DNA from: Blakeslea trispora
Lineage: Eukaryota; Mucoromycota; Mucoromycetes; Mucorales; Choanephoraceae
NCBI GenBank assembly: GCA_025331445.1
Contig: JAIWNE010000063.1
Coordinates: 124,001 to 188,000, forward strand
Length of the DNA stretch: 64,000 nucleotides
Direction of reading: 5' to 3'
Below, piece after piece: positions 22,999 through 36,368 of this stretch. The notes below the pieces were generated by a model, which ran no database searches, had not been told where the DNA came from, and saw only the letters and a list, made by a program, of their open reading frames with translations. The first letter of the stretch is position 1. Each line of letters begins with the position of its first letter. The position numbers were made by a program, and so were the translations under genes.

Positions 22999-24078
22999 TT
23001 ATTCGGTAGCCATCATATACTTGATATTAGCAATGGCAGCAGCAGGCTGAAGACCCTTTGGACATGTCTTTGAGCAATTCATGATAGTATGACAGCGGTA
23101 GAGAGACATCTTGTTCTGAAGCTTTTCACGGCGCTCAGGCCCGAAATGATCACGAGAATCAATCATCCAGCGGTAAGCCTGCATCAAGACAGCAGGGCCC
23201 AAGTATTCCTCTTGATTCCACCAGTAAGAAGGACAGGATGTAGAACAGCAGGCACACAAGATGCATTCATATAAGCCATCCAGCTTCTTTCGATCTTCAA
23301 CAGATTGGTAGTTTTCTTTACCCTTTTCAGGGAATGTCTTTTGTTTCAAATAAGGTTCAATGCTTTTGTACTGTTTATAAAAGTGTGTCAAGTCGGGTAC
23401 TAAATCTTTAACAATGTTCACTAATGAGGATGGTCAGTTAGAGAACTATAGATCCATTTTTTGAAAATCCGATCCGGTCCGATCCTTTTTTTTTCGCTTT
23501 TCATGGCGAGTTTACTTACTGTGGGGTAAAGGATAGATCTTGATAGGCTTGGTGATATCTTTGTCAATTTTGGATATACAAGCCAATGTGTTGCCACCAC
23601 CGATGTTCATGGCACAAGATCCACAAATGCCTTCACGGCATGAACGGCGGAATGTCAATGTTGAATCCTGCTCACTTTTGATTTTAATAAGCGCATCCAG
23701 AACCATAGGTCCACAGTTGTTCAGATCGACCTGATAAGACTCCAATGAGGGCTTTTCTGTTGGTTTGTCAGGATTCTAAATAGGGAAATTAAGAATGGCT
23801 GCGCATATGTTTTGCAAATTGCGTCCTACCCATCGGTAAATCTCAAATGTCTTCATCATAGGCCGTCTTTCAGTGTGAGGTTTATATTCTTCAGGAGTAG
23901 AGGATTCTGAGGGTTCTTTTGTGAATGTTTGTAATGAACGGAAAAAAGACTGGACAAAAAAAAACCAGTTTAGTTGTTTTTTGTTTATTTGTTTTGTTTA
24001 ATAAAGGACGAAACTTACTACAGAAGCACCTTGGCGATGACTGCGAAGTAATGCGTTCTTGACTAATGTTAATGACAT
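22999..24078 (-). CDS. SDH2: Succinate dehydrogenase iron-sulfur subunit (SDHB), mitochondrial, 285 aa
   Basis: Complex II subunit carrying electrons from FAD to ubiquinone at the inner mitochondrial membrane. Four exons: 24078-24019, 23949-23830, 23775-23520, 23420-22999 (286 codons with stop). The N-terminal [19 protein letters not shown] is a basic amphipathic presequence. The [2Fe-2S] ligands are Cys 106, 111, 114 and 126 (CREGICGSC...C). The [4Fe-4S] and [3Fe-4S] clusters are held by [16 protein letters not shown] and [15 protein letters not shown]. All expected cysteines are present. It sits 201 bp upstream of SEC24 and 150 bp downstream of the histidine kinase, all on the minus strand. 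The third intron contains a GC-rich repeat (CCGATCCGGTCCGATCC). Confidence 0.96.
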
Positions 24079-24228
24079 TGAATGTAAGAAAATAAGAAGA
24101 ATAGAGAAGGGGGAGGTTTATAGGAAAGTAGAAAAAAAAAGATAAAAAAAAGAAAGAAAAAAGCGATAGAATTTATGTTTGTTATGCTGTGACAGTTTCG
24201 TAATGCAAAACAAATCGGGTAAACAATT

Positions 24229-27200
24229 TTATTGCTTTTCTAATAAATAGGCTCGTATAACATCACTCAAAATAGCAAAGTTTACTGGTTTTGATATGTA
24301 GGTAGAGAAACCACATTCAAGGCACTTGTTTGCTACATCGCTCATGACGTTAGCAGAGAGAGCTACAATTGGCTTTGGCCTTTCATTTGGGCTAAGATTA
24401 TTCTTTTCCCATTCCCGAATTTCACGTGTGGTTTCGTAACCATCTAAAAAAAAAAAGAATGTGTTACATGCCAGCCGTTTTTTTTTCTACTAAATATCTA
24501 TAGGAGGCTTACCTTTGACAGGCATGAAAAGATCACATAATATCAAACAATAATAGTCCTTGGGGTACTTGTGATAAAGATCAAGGCATTCTTGACCATG
24601 TGTAGCCACATCGACACTTAAGCCAACACGAGTGAGATATCTTGTAAGTACTTTTTGGTTGACAAGATTATCTGTGAAGAAAGGGAAAAGGCATTAATAT
24701 ATAGACAGAAAAGAAAAGGATTGGGCTCTTGCTTACCTTCCACTAATAGCACACGATAACCCTTACCGCCTACGTCAGCTTCCATTTTTCTAAATATCTC
24801 CTTTTGAGTAGCCGCCCTTTTATAGGGTGTATCAGGTGTAGAAACAGCACTACTGTTGATTGCTAGATTGCCCTTTGTGCCATTGGCAGACTGAATCTTG
24901 TGTTCCTGTTGACGAACACCAAAATACCATCTTAATTTAGTTTGCTTCAGCGGTTTAAACACAAAACTACAGGTCTGGGGAATGACTTGGTCTTCTCGTC
25001 CTTTAGCACTCTCAGTGATCAATGAGCGTTGAATGGGCGTAGTGACAACCAAGACACTCGCCTTTTGTTGTTGTATCGAGCCGCAGATGGTTCTTGTTAG
25101 TGACAATATCTGTTGCTCAGAGGACAGATTGATCATAATGTAATCATAAGGTGGTGCATATGGATCCGAAAGCCTTTGCGTAGCCTCGATCTGATTGGTA
25201 AGCGAATCAATAGAGAAATGGTTCGAATTGGCTTCAGAGGGCATGCACTCTTGATTGACAATGCTATGTAAGATGGATCGAATGTTGTTCTCCATAGACT
25301 CTAACGAGTATTTCCATTGCGATATCAACAAAGCGCGTAAAGGAGCAGCACGGGTAGGAGTGCGGGGCGGGAGAATGACTACACCTGAACTAGAATTAGA
25401 AGAGAAATTGCAGGAAGAATTAGGAATCGAACCAATGGTAGGGATGCGTAGCTCCATTGGTTTTCGAACAGATGGAGTGTCTTTTGATGCACTGTCTGAC
25501 AGAGGCAATTTTGACAAAAGCGCCTTGTTTCCTATTGAAGTACCTACAGTAGCAGCAGCAGCAACGGCAGCAGCAGCAGCAGTAGGTGGAGAATTACGTA
25601 CAGGTGGAGGTTTCAGTTGCATGGCAGCTGCTTTTGTCATCAATACACCTTGAAGAATGTCAGCTGGGGAAACATTGGGATCACTGTTTGCCTTGGGTAT
25701 ATGTTGCGTAACATTGTCAGCAGAGGGTGCGCTATTTACAGAGGACGTTGCGTCTTTATGGTTTTGTTCTTCTAATATGTAGTTACTGTATCCATTTGAT
25801 CTAAAAAAAGGATTGTTGCTTTCGTTTTGAGGCGTTTGTGGCAAAGGTTTTGTATGAGAGGTAGGGATACCAAACTTGACTGTAAAGAAGAAAGTAGAGC
25901 CTTCTCCTTTTCGACTTTTGCAGTTCATTTTACCATCATGAAGCTCAATCAGTTGACGAGAAATCACTAGGCCTAACCCACTTCCACCATGTTTTCGTGT
26001 ACTCTGTATGGAACAAGACAATTAGACAGATTTGCCTTATCTACATTTATCTATAGACTTACTGAACTATCCACCTGAGAGAAAGGCTTAAACATGACAG
26101 ACTCATCTGCAGAATCAAAGCCTGTACCCGTATCCACCACCTCAAACAACAAGATCAACTCGGATGCGGCCTTGTCAATCTTTTGCACCACACATTTGGT
26201 AAATACTTCGCCTTCTGTAGTGAATTTGATAGCATTCTAGTCGAAAAGAAAAAAAGTTAAAACAAAGAAGCCTAAATTTCTATAGAAACCAATCACTTAC
26301 ACCAATTAGATTCAACAAAACTTGCCTTAATCGAACACGATCACCAATCACGACATCGGGCACATCATTATCTACCCAGAAACTCAATTCAAGGTTCTTC
26401 TGGATAGCCAAAGTGGATAAAAGTTCATTGGCATCTTCAATCATGGTAATCAAACTAAAGGGCTCCCATTCAAGCTTCATCATGCCTGCCTCCACCTTGC
26501 TGAGATCCAAGATATCATTAATGACGACCAAAAGTGATTCAGCGGATTGTTGAATAGTATGTACATAGTCCATCTGCTCAGCTGTCAATTCAGTATCCAA
26601 TAAGAAGTTGAGCATTCCTGTGATACCAATCAAGGGTGTACGAATCTCGTGTGACATATTTGACAGAAATCGGGTTTTACTTTCGGTTGATTTTTGTGCT
26701 GCATCATGAGCCTCTTTCAGTTTTTGTTCCAGCAGTTTATGGTCATTGATGTCCGTGCTATAAAACAAAAACAAAACAAAAAGTTGAAAAGTTCAATGAA
26801 TAGACTCTACTCAATCTTGTATTCATCAAGCTCCCTTACCAAGTACCGAACCAACGGATATCGCCTGTATCTAGCTCGTCTACAGAGACGCACTTGACTA
26901 GAAACCAACGGTATTCTTCATTTACACTCAACAAACGAACCTCTGTTTGCCACGAGATACCTGCCTTATGCTTCATAGCCAGTACATCTGGTAACTGTAG
27001 TTTGACTCGATCCTCTGGATGAACGCAAGACATGAAACCAAGACCCATGGTGTGATCGAATGATTTACCAGAATACATACTCCATTTTCCATTCGTATAG
27101 GTAATGCCCACTTGGGGTGAAAGTGTAAAGACAATCTGAGGAATAGCTTCTGCTAGCAATCGATATTTTCTTTCATTACTCTCAATCTCCATCTGTCGAA

Positions 27201-30040
27201 GGCTATTCTCTTTTGCTACACGTTGATCATGAATATCCGTACTAAATTAAAAAGAAAAAAACAAATGAGTGATTCATTAGACCATAAAATAACGTAGTCA
27301 CATACCAAGTGCCAAACCAGTGAATAATACGACCTTTTAAGTCTCTTAAAGGTACAATACGCCAAAGAAAACAACGATAGACACCATCAAAGCGTCTCAA
27401 GCGATATTCGCCTGCAAATCCATTGCCTTGTTCATAGGATAACTCCCATGCTTTCTTGCATTCTGGCTGATCGTCAGGATGCATATGGGATAGCCAATGA
27501 GGACCCAAGTGATTCTTTAATGATCTGCCTGTATATTGCAATGTTCGATTATTGACCCAAGTGACTTGGCCTGTGGATGTTGAGCAGGTAAAGACATGAA
27601 TAGGAATGCCATCAATAATCAATCGCAATAGACTTGATTTAGGTGCTACTAACAATCGATCCATAGCTTTGCCTAATGAATGATAATGAAATCCATCATC
27701 ATCTAATCCTCTCCTTGAGGAATGGTTACGACGCTTGTACTTTCGAGGCTTTCTTGTTCTGTTTCTCATCATGGATCTAAAAAGCGACTTTTTTGGTAAT
27801 TGAGCATGCTTGGGTATATCTTCCAGTTGATCTTCCAGTTCTTCTCCCTCAGTTCCTGTTGTTTTGATGTCTACTTCTTCATCATCGTCATCATTACCTT
27901 CATGGCTATCTATGCCAGGATAATGTTTGTGACAGTATCTGTTGCTACACATGTTATGAGGTGGAATAGAGGCAGAGATAGGTAGGCCAGTAGTAGGTGA
28001 GACAGCACCCCACCCTTCAATCACAGCAACGGAAGATGGAGAGAGAGCTTGATAGGATATGGAAGAGATCGAGCTAGAGCGGCCATGCTTCTTTTCTTTA
28101 GGTTGGCTGACAGTCGTCTGAGATGAACGCTTGCGCTGAGTATGAGGTCTTTGAGTGCCATTTGAATCAATCTCTTGAGTGGTAGCTGGTAGACTTGAAA
28201 ACTGAGAGGCATAAGAGGAAGAAAGATCACTGGTGGCAGAATTCTTTCGTTCTGGTTGCATGCTAGTCTCTTGCAATTGGTGATCGGTTACTGTTTCTAA
28301 TGAACTTCGAGTGAAATTAGACATGCAGCCCAAATGATCCGGTCGCTTTAAATCTAGCTGGTGTTTAGGTGTTGTGTTGTCTGCTTGATAAAAGTAATCC
28401 AGTTCATGATGGTCATCTTCTATGTCGCCATCCTGTCCATCACTATCGCTTGATTCCTGTTTAGAAGGAGTTGTATAGTGGCTGGAAGGGAAACTATCCA
28501 TGTCTGTATGATCGAATTGACTCTGCTTTTTTGTCTTTGAGTTCTGACTGGCATTTGTAAAGCTGGCTGCAACAAAAGGTGAAAGAGACGTGATACTAGA
28601 AAGCAAAACAGCAGGATAAGGTACAATAGGTGCTAAAAAGGACAAAATAGCAATCGGTGTTGGATGACTATAGCTTCTTTGATTTAGATGAGAGGATGAG
28701 GACGACAATGGGGGTGGAGGTGGATTAAAATAATGATCTGTATAACTTGACAGATGTTGATTTTGTCCAATAACATCCAAGGGATGAAAAAGAGGGACAT
28801 GGACAACAGACTGTACATTAGATAGAGGTGGTGGAAATGGTACAGAGGTATGTTCGTACGATTCCGGTGAGACCGGGTTAAAGGCTTCATCATCTATGTC
28901 GGGTGGCGACTGAAAGAACGGGTTGATATCAGGATCCATGATAGCTGGCGATGGTGCTGGCGATTGAGACCATGGCGAAGGCTGTTGCTGCTCGTATTCA
29001 TCGAAATCCTGTAGGAAAGTGCTAGGTGCAGAGGGAGCATCTCGGTTATCTATCGAATGATTATCATTTGTGCTACTATCATCATTTGAAAGACAGGAGC
29101 CATCTACTAATATTTCAGATGCTTCATCTTTTGATAGACAAGGTGTGGTAATGATAGGCAGAGTCCAATTAGATTTCCTTGACTTGTCTACTGTCTGATC
29201 AAATAGAGCTCTTTTGAATAGCTCATGTCTATCTTCATTACTATGTTGGCGTCTAGAAGAAGATCGTCTACGAAATTCTCTCGAGAGAACAACAGGTCCG
29301 TTTCTTTTCAAAATGCGATTAACACTTGGGTTTGTGATGAGTGGTTCAGGCTCTGATTCGAAAGGCTGTAGACGATCAAAGCACCAAGGGACATGGTGTG
29401 GACCTGTCTCATGAGCATCATGGCCATGTAAGAAATAGTCGTAATGGGCTTCATCCTCAGTGCCTGAATGTTCACTTTCGTGCTTGGAGGAAGCATCTGA
29501 TTCTCGGCTGATAGATCCTGTCTTATTATAGACTGCCTTCAATCCCCAAGGACCATTATAGGGATCGCTTGGGTCTTGAGGAATGCTGAGGGCCACTCGA
29601 GTGGCATGAAATGCATTGCCTTGAATGGGTTCATGTTACTCCATTGTTCTCTTTATGTGTATATATACAAACTCCTAACCTGAGAATATCTTGACGAGTG
29701 ATTCCCACCAAGTATGAATCTCTATTTCGCTTGTAAGTTTTAATGATGTATTGTATAAGTTGGGTGCTTCAAATGACACCATTCTATGCTGAATAGAAGT
29801 TGGTTTATGCTTTAACTGATGTTGTCTTTTTTGTTGTTGTTGTTGTTGTTGTTGTTGCTGTTGTTGTTGTTGTTGCTGCTGCTGCTGTTGTTGATGCTTC
29901 TTCTGTAGTTGTTTTTGCCCAGAGTATAACTGGGCATGATACTGTGAAGTGGCTGAGGAAGAATGATCACTAATCTTTTGGTATTATTAAAATGACTAAA
30001 TAACTGGCTTATTTAAAACAACGTGGGGCTACCTGTTCAT
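24229..30040 (-). CDS. PAS-containing hybrid histidine kinase, 1748 aa
   Basis: Sensor kinase that autophosphorylates on His and passes phosphate to its own receiver, normally feeding an HPt/HOG-type pathway. Exons: 30040-30033, 29969-29780, 29729-29669, 29619-27306, 27241-26840, 26757-26301, 26236-26063, 26003-24737, 24671-24513, 24443-24229 (1749 codons with stop). It opens with a Gln-rich tract (CAG/CAA repeat at about 29829-29895). A ~600-residue disordered region with charged and Ser/Pro stretches follows. Then come PAS (~740-857, ending RIIHWFGT) and a second PAS (~880-990). HisKA has phospho-His about residue 1028 (NMSHEIRTPL). The ATPase has N-box NAIKFT, DTGTGF, FKPFSQ and GGSGLGL. 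A long linker leads to the receiver with phospho-Asp about 1671 (LILCDLFMPVKDGYE). No membrane segment is seen, so it is cytosolic. The first three exons are inferred from phase and splice sites and are less certain. Confidence 0.88.
29829..29895 (-). repeat. CAG/CAA trinucleotide repeat encoding poly-Gln
   Basis: About 22 tandem CAA/CAG codons on the minus strand inside the second exon of the histidine kinase, giving an uninterrupted glutamine tract. Length variation between isolates is likely. Confidence 0.85.
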
Positions 30041-30532
30041 TTTTTGTGTGATATCAAGGTATAAAACAATAATGCGTGAATAAATATGCAGCAAGTTTTG
30101 CCTGATGCCCTTCACAAGATCATCTACAAGCCAACTAGAAAAAAAAAAGAGAAAAAAAAAAAGAGAAAGAGAGAAAGACACTAAAATCAGTTTTACGTAG
30201 GAGTTTAGAATAAGTGATACCTAAAATAGAAGAGAAATGAAGGCCATGACGTAAAGTCGAGATTTTACGTATTATTTATTAGAGTCATCATTTTACAAGT
30301 CCATTTTTGCAGTGTAATAAATTAAAAAAGACTTTCTTCTTTTTTGTCTTTGTTTTGGCTGACACGAATTGCTTAAAGACAACCAGTGATGACAAGGTCT
30401 ATTTTCAAGACTTGTTTCACTCGAATCTTGAGCTCAGCTACAAATCAATAAGGATACTGATGTTGGGGATATGAGTGTCTTTATTATTACAATCTATATA
30501 TATATACAATGGTCTACGAAACGAGCAATAAT
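30041..30532. other. Intergenic between kinase start and aminotransferase end
   Basis: No gene seen. It contains an A-rich run near 30139-30180 and presumably the kinase promoter and the 3' UTR of the aminotransferase. Confidence 0.5.
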
Positions 30533-31963
30533 TTAGTGCTTGATGTTGGCGACAGCAGCTTCAATGGAAGCAAGGATGTTTTTAAGAGCAAGATCGGTTT
30601 CTTCTTCAGTGATGTTGAGAGGAGGAATCAAACGGAGGGTTTCATAGATGGAAGTAGTCAAGATGAGAGTATCCAACTTATAAGCTTCAGTAGCAACACT
30701 GCCAGCGAAACCATAAGGAACACCCATAAATTCGATACCAATCATCAAACCCTTACCACGGATATCGACAGTAACACCTTCAGGCAAGAGAGCAGGGATC
30801 TTTTCTCTCAAAGTCTTGAAGAATTGCTCGGAACGGGCATTACAGTTATCCAAAAGCTTCTCTTCTTCAAAGATTTGGAGTGTGGCCTTGGCAGCAGCAC
30901 AGGCAATAGCGTTACCGGAATAAGTACCACCCATTGAGCCAGCAGGTTGGAGGTCCATGATTTCCTTACGAGAGACAATAGCAGAAAGAGGATAACCAGA
31001 GGCAATACCCTTGGCCATGACCAAAATATCAGGTTCAACACCAAAGTGCTCAACAGCAAACATCTTACCAGTACGACCAAAACCAGATTGAACTTCATCA
31101 CAGATCAACAAGATGTTGTGCTTATCACAGATCTTTCGAAGACCATCAAGGAAGTCTATCATCGTTTTTAAAAGTTAAATAGAAACACGCCTATCTAGAG
31201 ATAGAATGACTTACTTTGAGGAGGAACAACATAGCCACCTTCACCTTGAACAGGTTCAATCAAGATGGCAGCTGTATCCTTGGGATCAGAGCGTTGCTTC
31301 AATAAAAGTTCAAGTTGGTGAAGGGCTTCTTCACCGCACCAGTCGGCAGTAAACTTGGAAGGATCAGCCTTATGACAAGCCCATTGTTGAAAGTAAGGAT
31401 AAGGGGCAACATGAACACCAGGCATCAAGGGTGAGAAACCAGCACTGTAGATGGTCTTGGAGGTAGTCAAAGCCATGGTACCAAAAGTACGACCGTGGTA
31501 AGAGCCTTGGAAAACAATGATATTTTGTCTCTTGGTAGCATGACGAGCCACCTTGATGGCAGCTTCGACAGCTTCAGAACCAGAGTTCCAGAAAAAGAAG
31601 GTATCAAGTCTAGGAGAAGGCATCTTGGGAATTAAACCTTCAATAAGATCAAGCATAGGCTTTTGATAAAAGATGTTGACTTGACCATGAGAAAGGTTGG
31701 CAGCTTGTTCTTGAACAGCCTTGACAACAGTAGGGTGACAGTGACCTAAAGGACGTTTTGATAAACCAAAAATTTGCTTCTCTCTTTCGATATTTACCTG
31801 TGTTGGTAACACCAATACCAGTAGTAAGATCAAGGTACTTCTTACCATCGACAGTATAGACATAGGTGCCCTTTGCCTTTTCAATGACAAGTTCGGTGGA
31901 TCTACCGATACCGGCAGCAATGTGCTTCTTACCGTATTGAGCAAGCTTTGTGGCAGTAGACAT
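30533..31963 (-). CDS. Class III aminotransferase, probably 4-aminobutyrate aminotransferase, 439 aa
   Basis: PLP enzyme transferring an omega-amino group, most likely from GABA to 2-oxoglutarate. Three exons: 31963-31798, 31745-31215, 31155-30533 (440 codons with stop). Motifs are [54 protein letters not shown], the [13 protein letters not shown] segment, [18 protein letters not shown] with the PLP-binding Asp about residue 252, and the Schiff-base Lys about 281 ([13 protein letters not shown]). Length and motifs resemble bacterial GabT more than fungal UGA1 (~470 aa). There is no clear mitochondrial presequence, so a cytosolic site is likely. Other omega-aminotransferases such as ornithine or acetylornithine enzymes are possible alternatives. 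Codon choice is strongly biased, suggesting high expression. Confidence 0.88.
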
Positions 31964-34900
31964 GATTAGAAAAATAAAACTTTCTTTTTACAAGAAAACA
32001 AAAAGAAGAAGAGACACAGCAAGTTGGTCTATCGTTTGGTTTTATATGTCAAGTCTAATCTGAGCAAGGAACTAACCTTATTTAATCGGGCAAACCCTAT
32101 TTGTCAAATTTGGCCAATCAATAGACTAACTTTCCTTTTAAAGCAATTCTGAAAGATGACTTACTTTGGCGTGTGAAAACTTCTCTTTCCCCCCTCCTCC
32201 CATCCCGTTTTTTTTAAACAGGACCATGATGGGATTGCTTGTATGATTGATAATCTACGTGTTCATCTATCTATATTCCCTGCAAGAGCCTGAAGGAAGA
32301 TAATCATACTATAGACCGCTTCTGCATATCTCTTTTCTGCATCTTTTATCATTATCTGAGATTAAATACACCAAAGATAATGACATTTTTCTTTTATCAC
32401 CCATGCTTCACAAACTGGGACTTTTTCTTTATTTATTTAATTTGCTTTGAAAGCAATCTTGTTCTCATCTAGAGACAAAGGTTTTAGTCCTTCCTGATAT
32501 ATTACTTTGAGCCTATGTTTCTTTTTTTCTATTTCGCTCTCACTCACTCTTTTTTCGAGAATTGTTTTAATTGTGATATATTTTATGCGGGTCTATTTTT
32601 TCTTATCAGTGATAACAGAATGAGTTTCAAAGTATTATTAAAAGATAATGCTGCAGTTCAATGTGGATCAGAATAATTTTATTCAAATTCTTTCAGCAAA
32701 GAAGACAGTCGCGAGAACGAGAGAAAAAAAAGGGGGGAGATGTCTCGCTTCCCCCCAAAAAAAATCAATGACAACCTTTAAAAAAAAAAAGCTGAAAGTT
32801 TTATAGTTGAATAATGCTCTTCCTTATTGCTACTTGCAATAAAGTTATTCAGTCACAACAAAGAGCATACAAGAAACATTGCATATTCTTTTTCGATCTA
32901 ACAGTGCTATTTGCATCAAGTTCTGATACACTGCATCTAGTGTAATCTTATCTGGACTGAAGGTGACACATTTGGTATATATTTCAATGAGTGAAAGTTT
33001 CTACTTAAATGAATGATAAACATAACCTCATAGTCTAAATAAATGTTTTTTTTAGACTTGTTCCTGAACACGATCATTAACTGTAACTTGGTATGTTTCA
33101 ATAAGGTCATAAACAATCCAAAAACTTACCGTGTGGTATTTTAGAACACAACCGAAACTTCCAAATAGATGTAAATTGCTTTTTTCGTCTTGTTCTTTAA
33201 TTTATTTGAGTATAGCAGCAACAGAGGCCACACTCTCAAGATCTAAATATTTGCCTATTACAAGCAAGACAAGTCAGTTTAATTGTTGCTTTGTGTATTG
33301 TGCACAAGGCAGCACTCGACAGTTTTCTTTTTTTTTTTTTTTTTGTTATACACTATTCCTGGGGATTGTTTATTCATTAAAAGAAAAGAAAAACTTTGCC
33401 ATAAATCAAACAAAGAAAACAAAACCATCTATTCATAGTGTGCAAAGCCAATGAAAGCCTTAAACAAGCTTTTGTGTTTAAGCAAATATATAACAAAAGA
33501 AGACCAACATATTTTCCAGTGTAAAACATGATAGATTTACTAGATTAATCAGCCGTAGTTGAGACCATACATACATCTCACTTCTTCGTTTTACTTTACC
33601 CTAGAACCGTCTGCTCTTTTTATCCCATATCCTTATCAGAGTTGCTTCTCTTATTCACATTGCCTGCAGTAGAAGAATAAATGCTAGATATAGCCACGTG
33701 TGCACTATTTAGTGTATGTTGGCTGTCCTGCAAGGGGTAGCGACTTCCGAGCACCAGACTAGAACAACAACTAAACAGATGTACACTACTACACATAAAC
33801 CTATCCGAGTATACCTGTGACCATCTTAGCAACAGAAGCAACAATAAAACTAACACAGTTGCACAGAACACACTAAAGAAGGAAAAAAAGAAGAAAAAAA
33901 GGCGCCTTGTCTAACAAATAAGCCAAAAAAAGATTTGGGTGTAACTGAGGTGTCTCTGAAAAATTTTAGACGGTTGATTTTTTTGTTGGAAATTCTTTAG
34001 GCGAGATGACCACGTAGATTATCACTGTGTTTATTCCAACCAAATCACTCTTGAGAAGCAGCACACACACACGAAAAAAAAGAGAAAATGAAATAAAGAG
34101 AGACAGTTGCTGCTGTAGTCATGGATCTCGGCAGTTATGACCTGGAAAGTTATCATTCCGAAAGTTATCGTTCCGAAAGTTGTTACTCAGAAACAGAGCT
34201 GTCATTCAGAGAGCTATCGAGAAAAGACAAATCGACGCTGCAACGAGCTCACCCGAGACTGTATGAGAGCAAGACATATGGTTGAATTTGCTTTGTTGTG
34301 CATGTTTTGTTCGAGATGACATTTCCGTTTTCCACCTATCATTTTTCAATCTATTGTTGTTGTTGACGAATCACCAAGGTATTGACTACAATCTATTCTG
34401 TGGATTATCTCCTCCTTTCCTTTCCCCTTTTTTTCTTTCTTTTAGCCCGTATGACATCTACTTTCAACTGGTCAATTTGGAGTTTTGTTTTGGAGGTTTG
34501 GGTATGGTAGACAGACGGACAGAGTATCAGTAGCAGGAATAGTGTGTTCAGTCAGCAAGCATGCAACAACAGATCGTTGATTTACAGAATGAAGGATCGG
34601 ATCAAGGTTGCTCGAGAAAGAAACAAAGAAACAAATGGAGAAAGAAGAAAGGATTACGGGCAGCCAGTCAAGGAGCGACACAACATCCCATTGTACTTCA
34701 TTGCGCGAAAGAGAAAGAGAAGAAGAGGATGTTGATGGATGAACAGAAGGACGGTCGAGGGGACAATTATATCATTTCAGCATATATCTATCTATCTGCC
34801 TATCTACTTTTTTTTATTTTATTCTATTTTGTATTTATCCAGCGCTAATCAACATAACATCGCTATACAGTATACTCGATTGCATGTTCTTGATCTGCAT

Positions 34901-36368
34901 CGAACCTTGTCTGTACTTCTCTGTATCAATGTACGGTCATTTCTGAAATGTTATAGAAAAGAAAGAGGAGGATCAGAAACAGTGTGGCAAAAACAGCAAT
35001 GTGAGGATGCTGTGAGAGATGCTATGACAGATGATAGAGCATCTGATGCAAGACCACAACATGCGTTTCACTTGATCCTAAAGAACTGTTTGATGGCTTA
35101 TCTGCTAAACATAAAGCACAAAATAAATGCTGACGTCCTTCGAGTCATTTGTAAAGAGAAAAGAAGAAGAGAAAAAGAGAAAGAAAAGCCAGTGTTGGAT
35201 GGTGGCATTTGATCCAAAGGGCTAGTGTCTGGAAGATGAATTCTTTATTAATGAAACGAAATGATTTGATTGGCTTATTTAGGAATATGGGTATCTACCA
35301 TCATGAAATTCACTACATGGTTCTCACAAAGGGAAATAAAAGGCTAATCAAGACAACCACAGAATACGCATGTATGTATATGTGTATGTGAAGCGGTAAA
35401 GATGAGTAAGGTGCAAGTACGCCAATTCTATATGTTAATGTATATGACCATCCATTGTCAGATAAATAGATATTTACACCTTCAAGCCCATAAGATCTAT
35501 ATCTCATCAGATCATACAATCATAGGAAATACAGTCTTTGCAATGACTTGGTTCGATATGTTTAATTTGTCGAATGCCTGTGCGAAGAAAGAGTGATGAT
35601 GCTTACCCATAATATAACAAATCATGTCGACAAAATGAGATGCTCTTTTTTCTTTTTCTTGTTTGGACATTAAAGCTTGCTTATTTTTGTTTTTGTCTGT
35701 TGCCTATATATGTCTATAGAAACGTTTTTGTTGGATGGAGGGGCTTTTTTTTCTTTTTGGCTATTATCATCTTTGAATCCAGAGTCTATAGATAAAGGCT
35801 TTTGTCTCTATTCTTTGTCAAGTAAATAGAGTGGATTTGAGATGAGAAGAGAACTCGGTGTTGTGTAAAGATGGATGACAATACAATTGAAGTCGCTTTA
35901 TAGAATATGGAATCTGCTTTGGATTCATTCTAGCTTGACAATGTTTGAATAAGCTACGATAGTCAAGTGATTCTACTCAAAAGTCGTCAGTGATACTATG
36001 AGGATAGAACGAACGAGTAGATGGCTGAGATATAAAGAGTGGGAGAAGAGGAAAGGTAGATTTTCTCTTTTCCTTTTTCTTTGTTTCTTTTTATTCATGT
36101 AGTTATTTACTAGAGACTGATGTTGAGCAATGAGCTAGGCTATTTTCCTTTCGGGTAATAGTTTATCATCTACCAAAGAAATACTAGCACCGGAGTTTTC
36201 CCCAGATCATGTCAGGCCTGTCTAAAATCTGTATGAGGATTAGGCCAATAAACTGCCATGTGATACTGTTCTGGTGGATTTTTTTGCATTGAGCAGTAGG
36301 GGATTTAAAACGATGCAGATTTCTCACACAACTCTTTTCTTTTTTGTACAATTCTTTTGTTATTCTTT
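31964..36368. other. 4.4-kb gene-poor region
   Basis: AT-rich with homopolymer and purine-rich runs. The first ~300 bp are presumably the aminotransferase promoter. A minus-strand frame at 33620-33871 (83 codons, hydrophobic start) and several + strand frames at 34120-35215 are open but carry no recognisable domain. Confidence 0.45.
34121..34285 (+). CDS. Possible small protein or first exon with SYxSESY repeats, 54 aa
   Basis: Starts MDLGSYDLESYHSESYRSES and ends ESKTYG-stop. A short Ser-Glu-Ser-Tyr unit repeats, encoded by a direct DNA repeat (AAAGTTATCATTCCG / AAAGTTATCGTTCCG). The frame could continue through an intron (donor GTTGAA near 34281), but I could not confirm a downstream exon. 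No homologue is recognised. Confidence 0.25.
   Translation: MDLGSYDLESYHSESYRSESCYSETELSFRELSRKDKSTLQRAHPRLYESKTYG

Noticed and set aside
25255..25653. 132-codon + strand frame with Ala-rich run
   Set aside because: Complete shadow of the histidine kinase linker exon on the minus strand; the Ala run mirrors a repeat there.
34561..34848. Lys/Arg-rich frames in overlapping phases
   Set aside because: Purine-rich low-complexity DNA gives such frames in all phases; no start context, splice pattern or domain.
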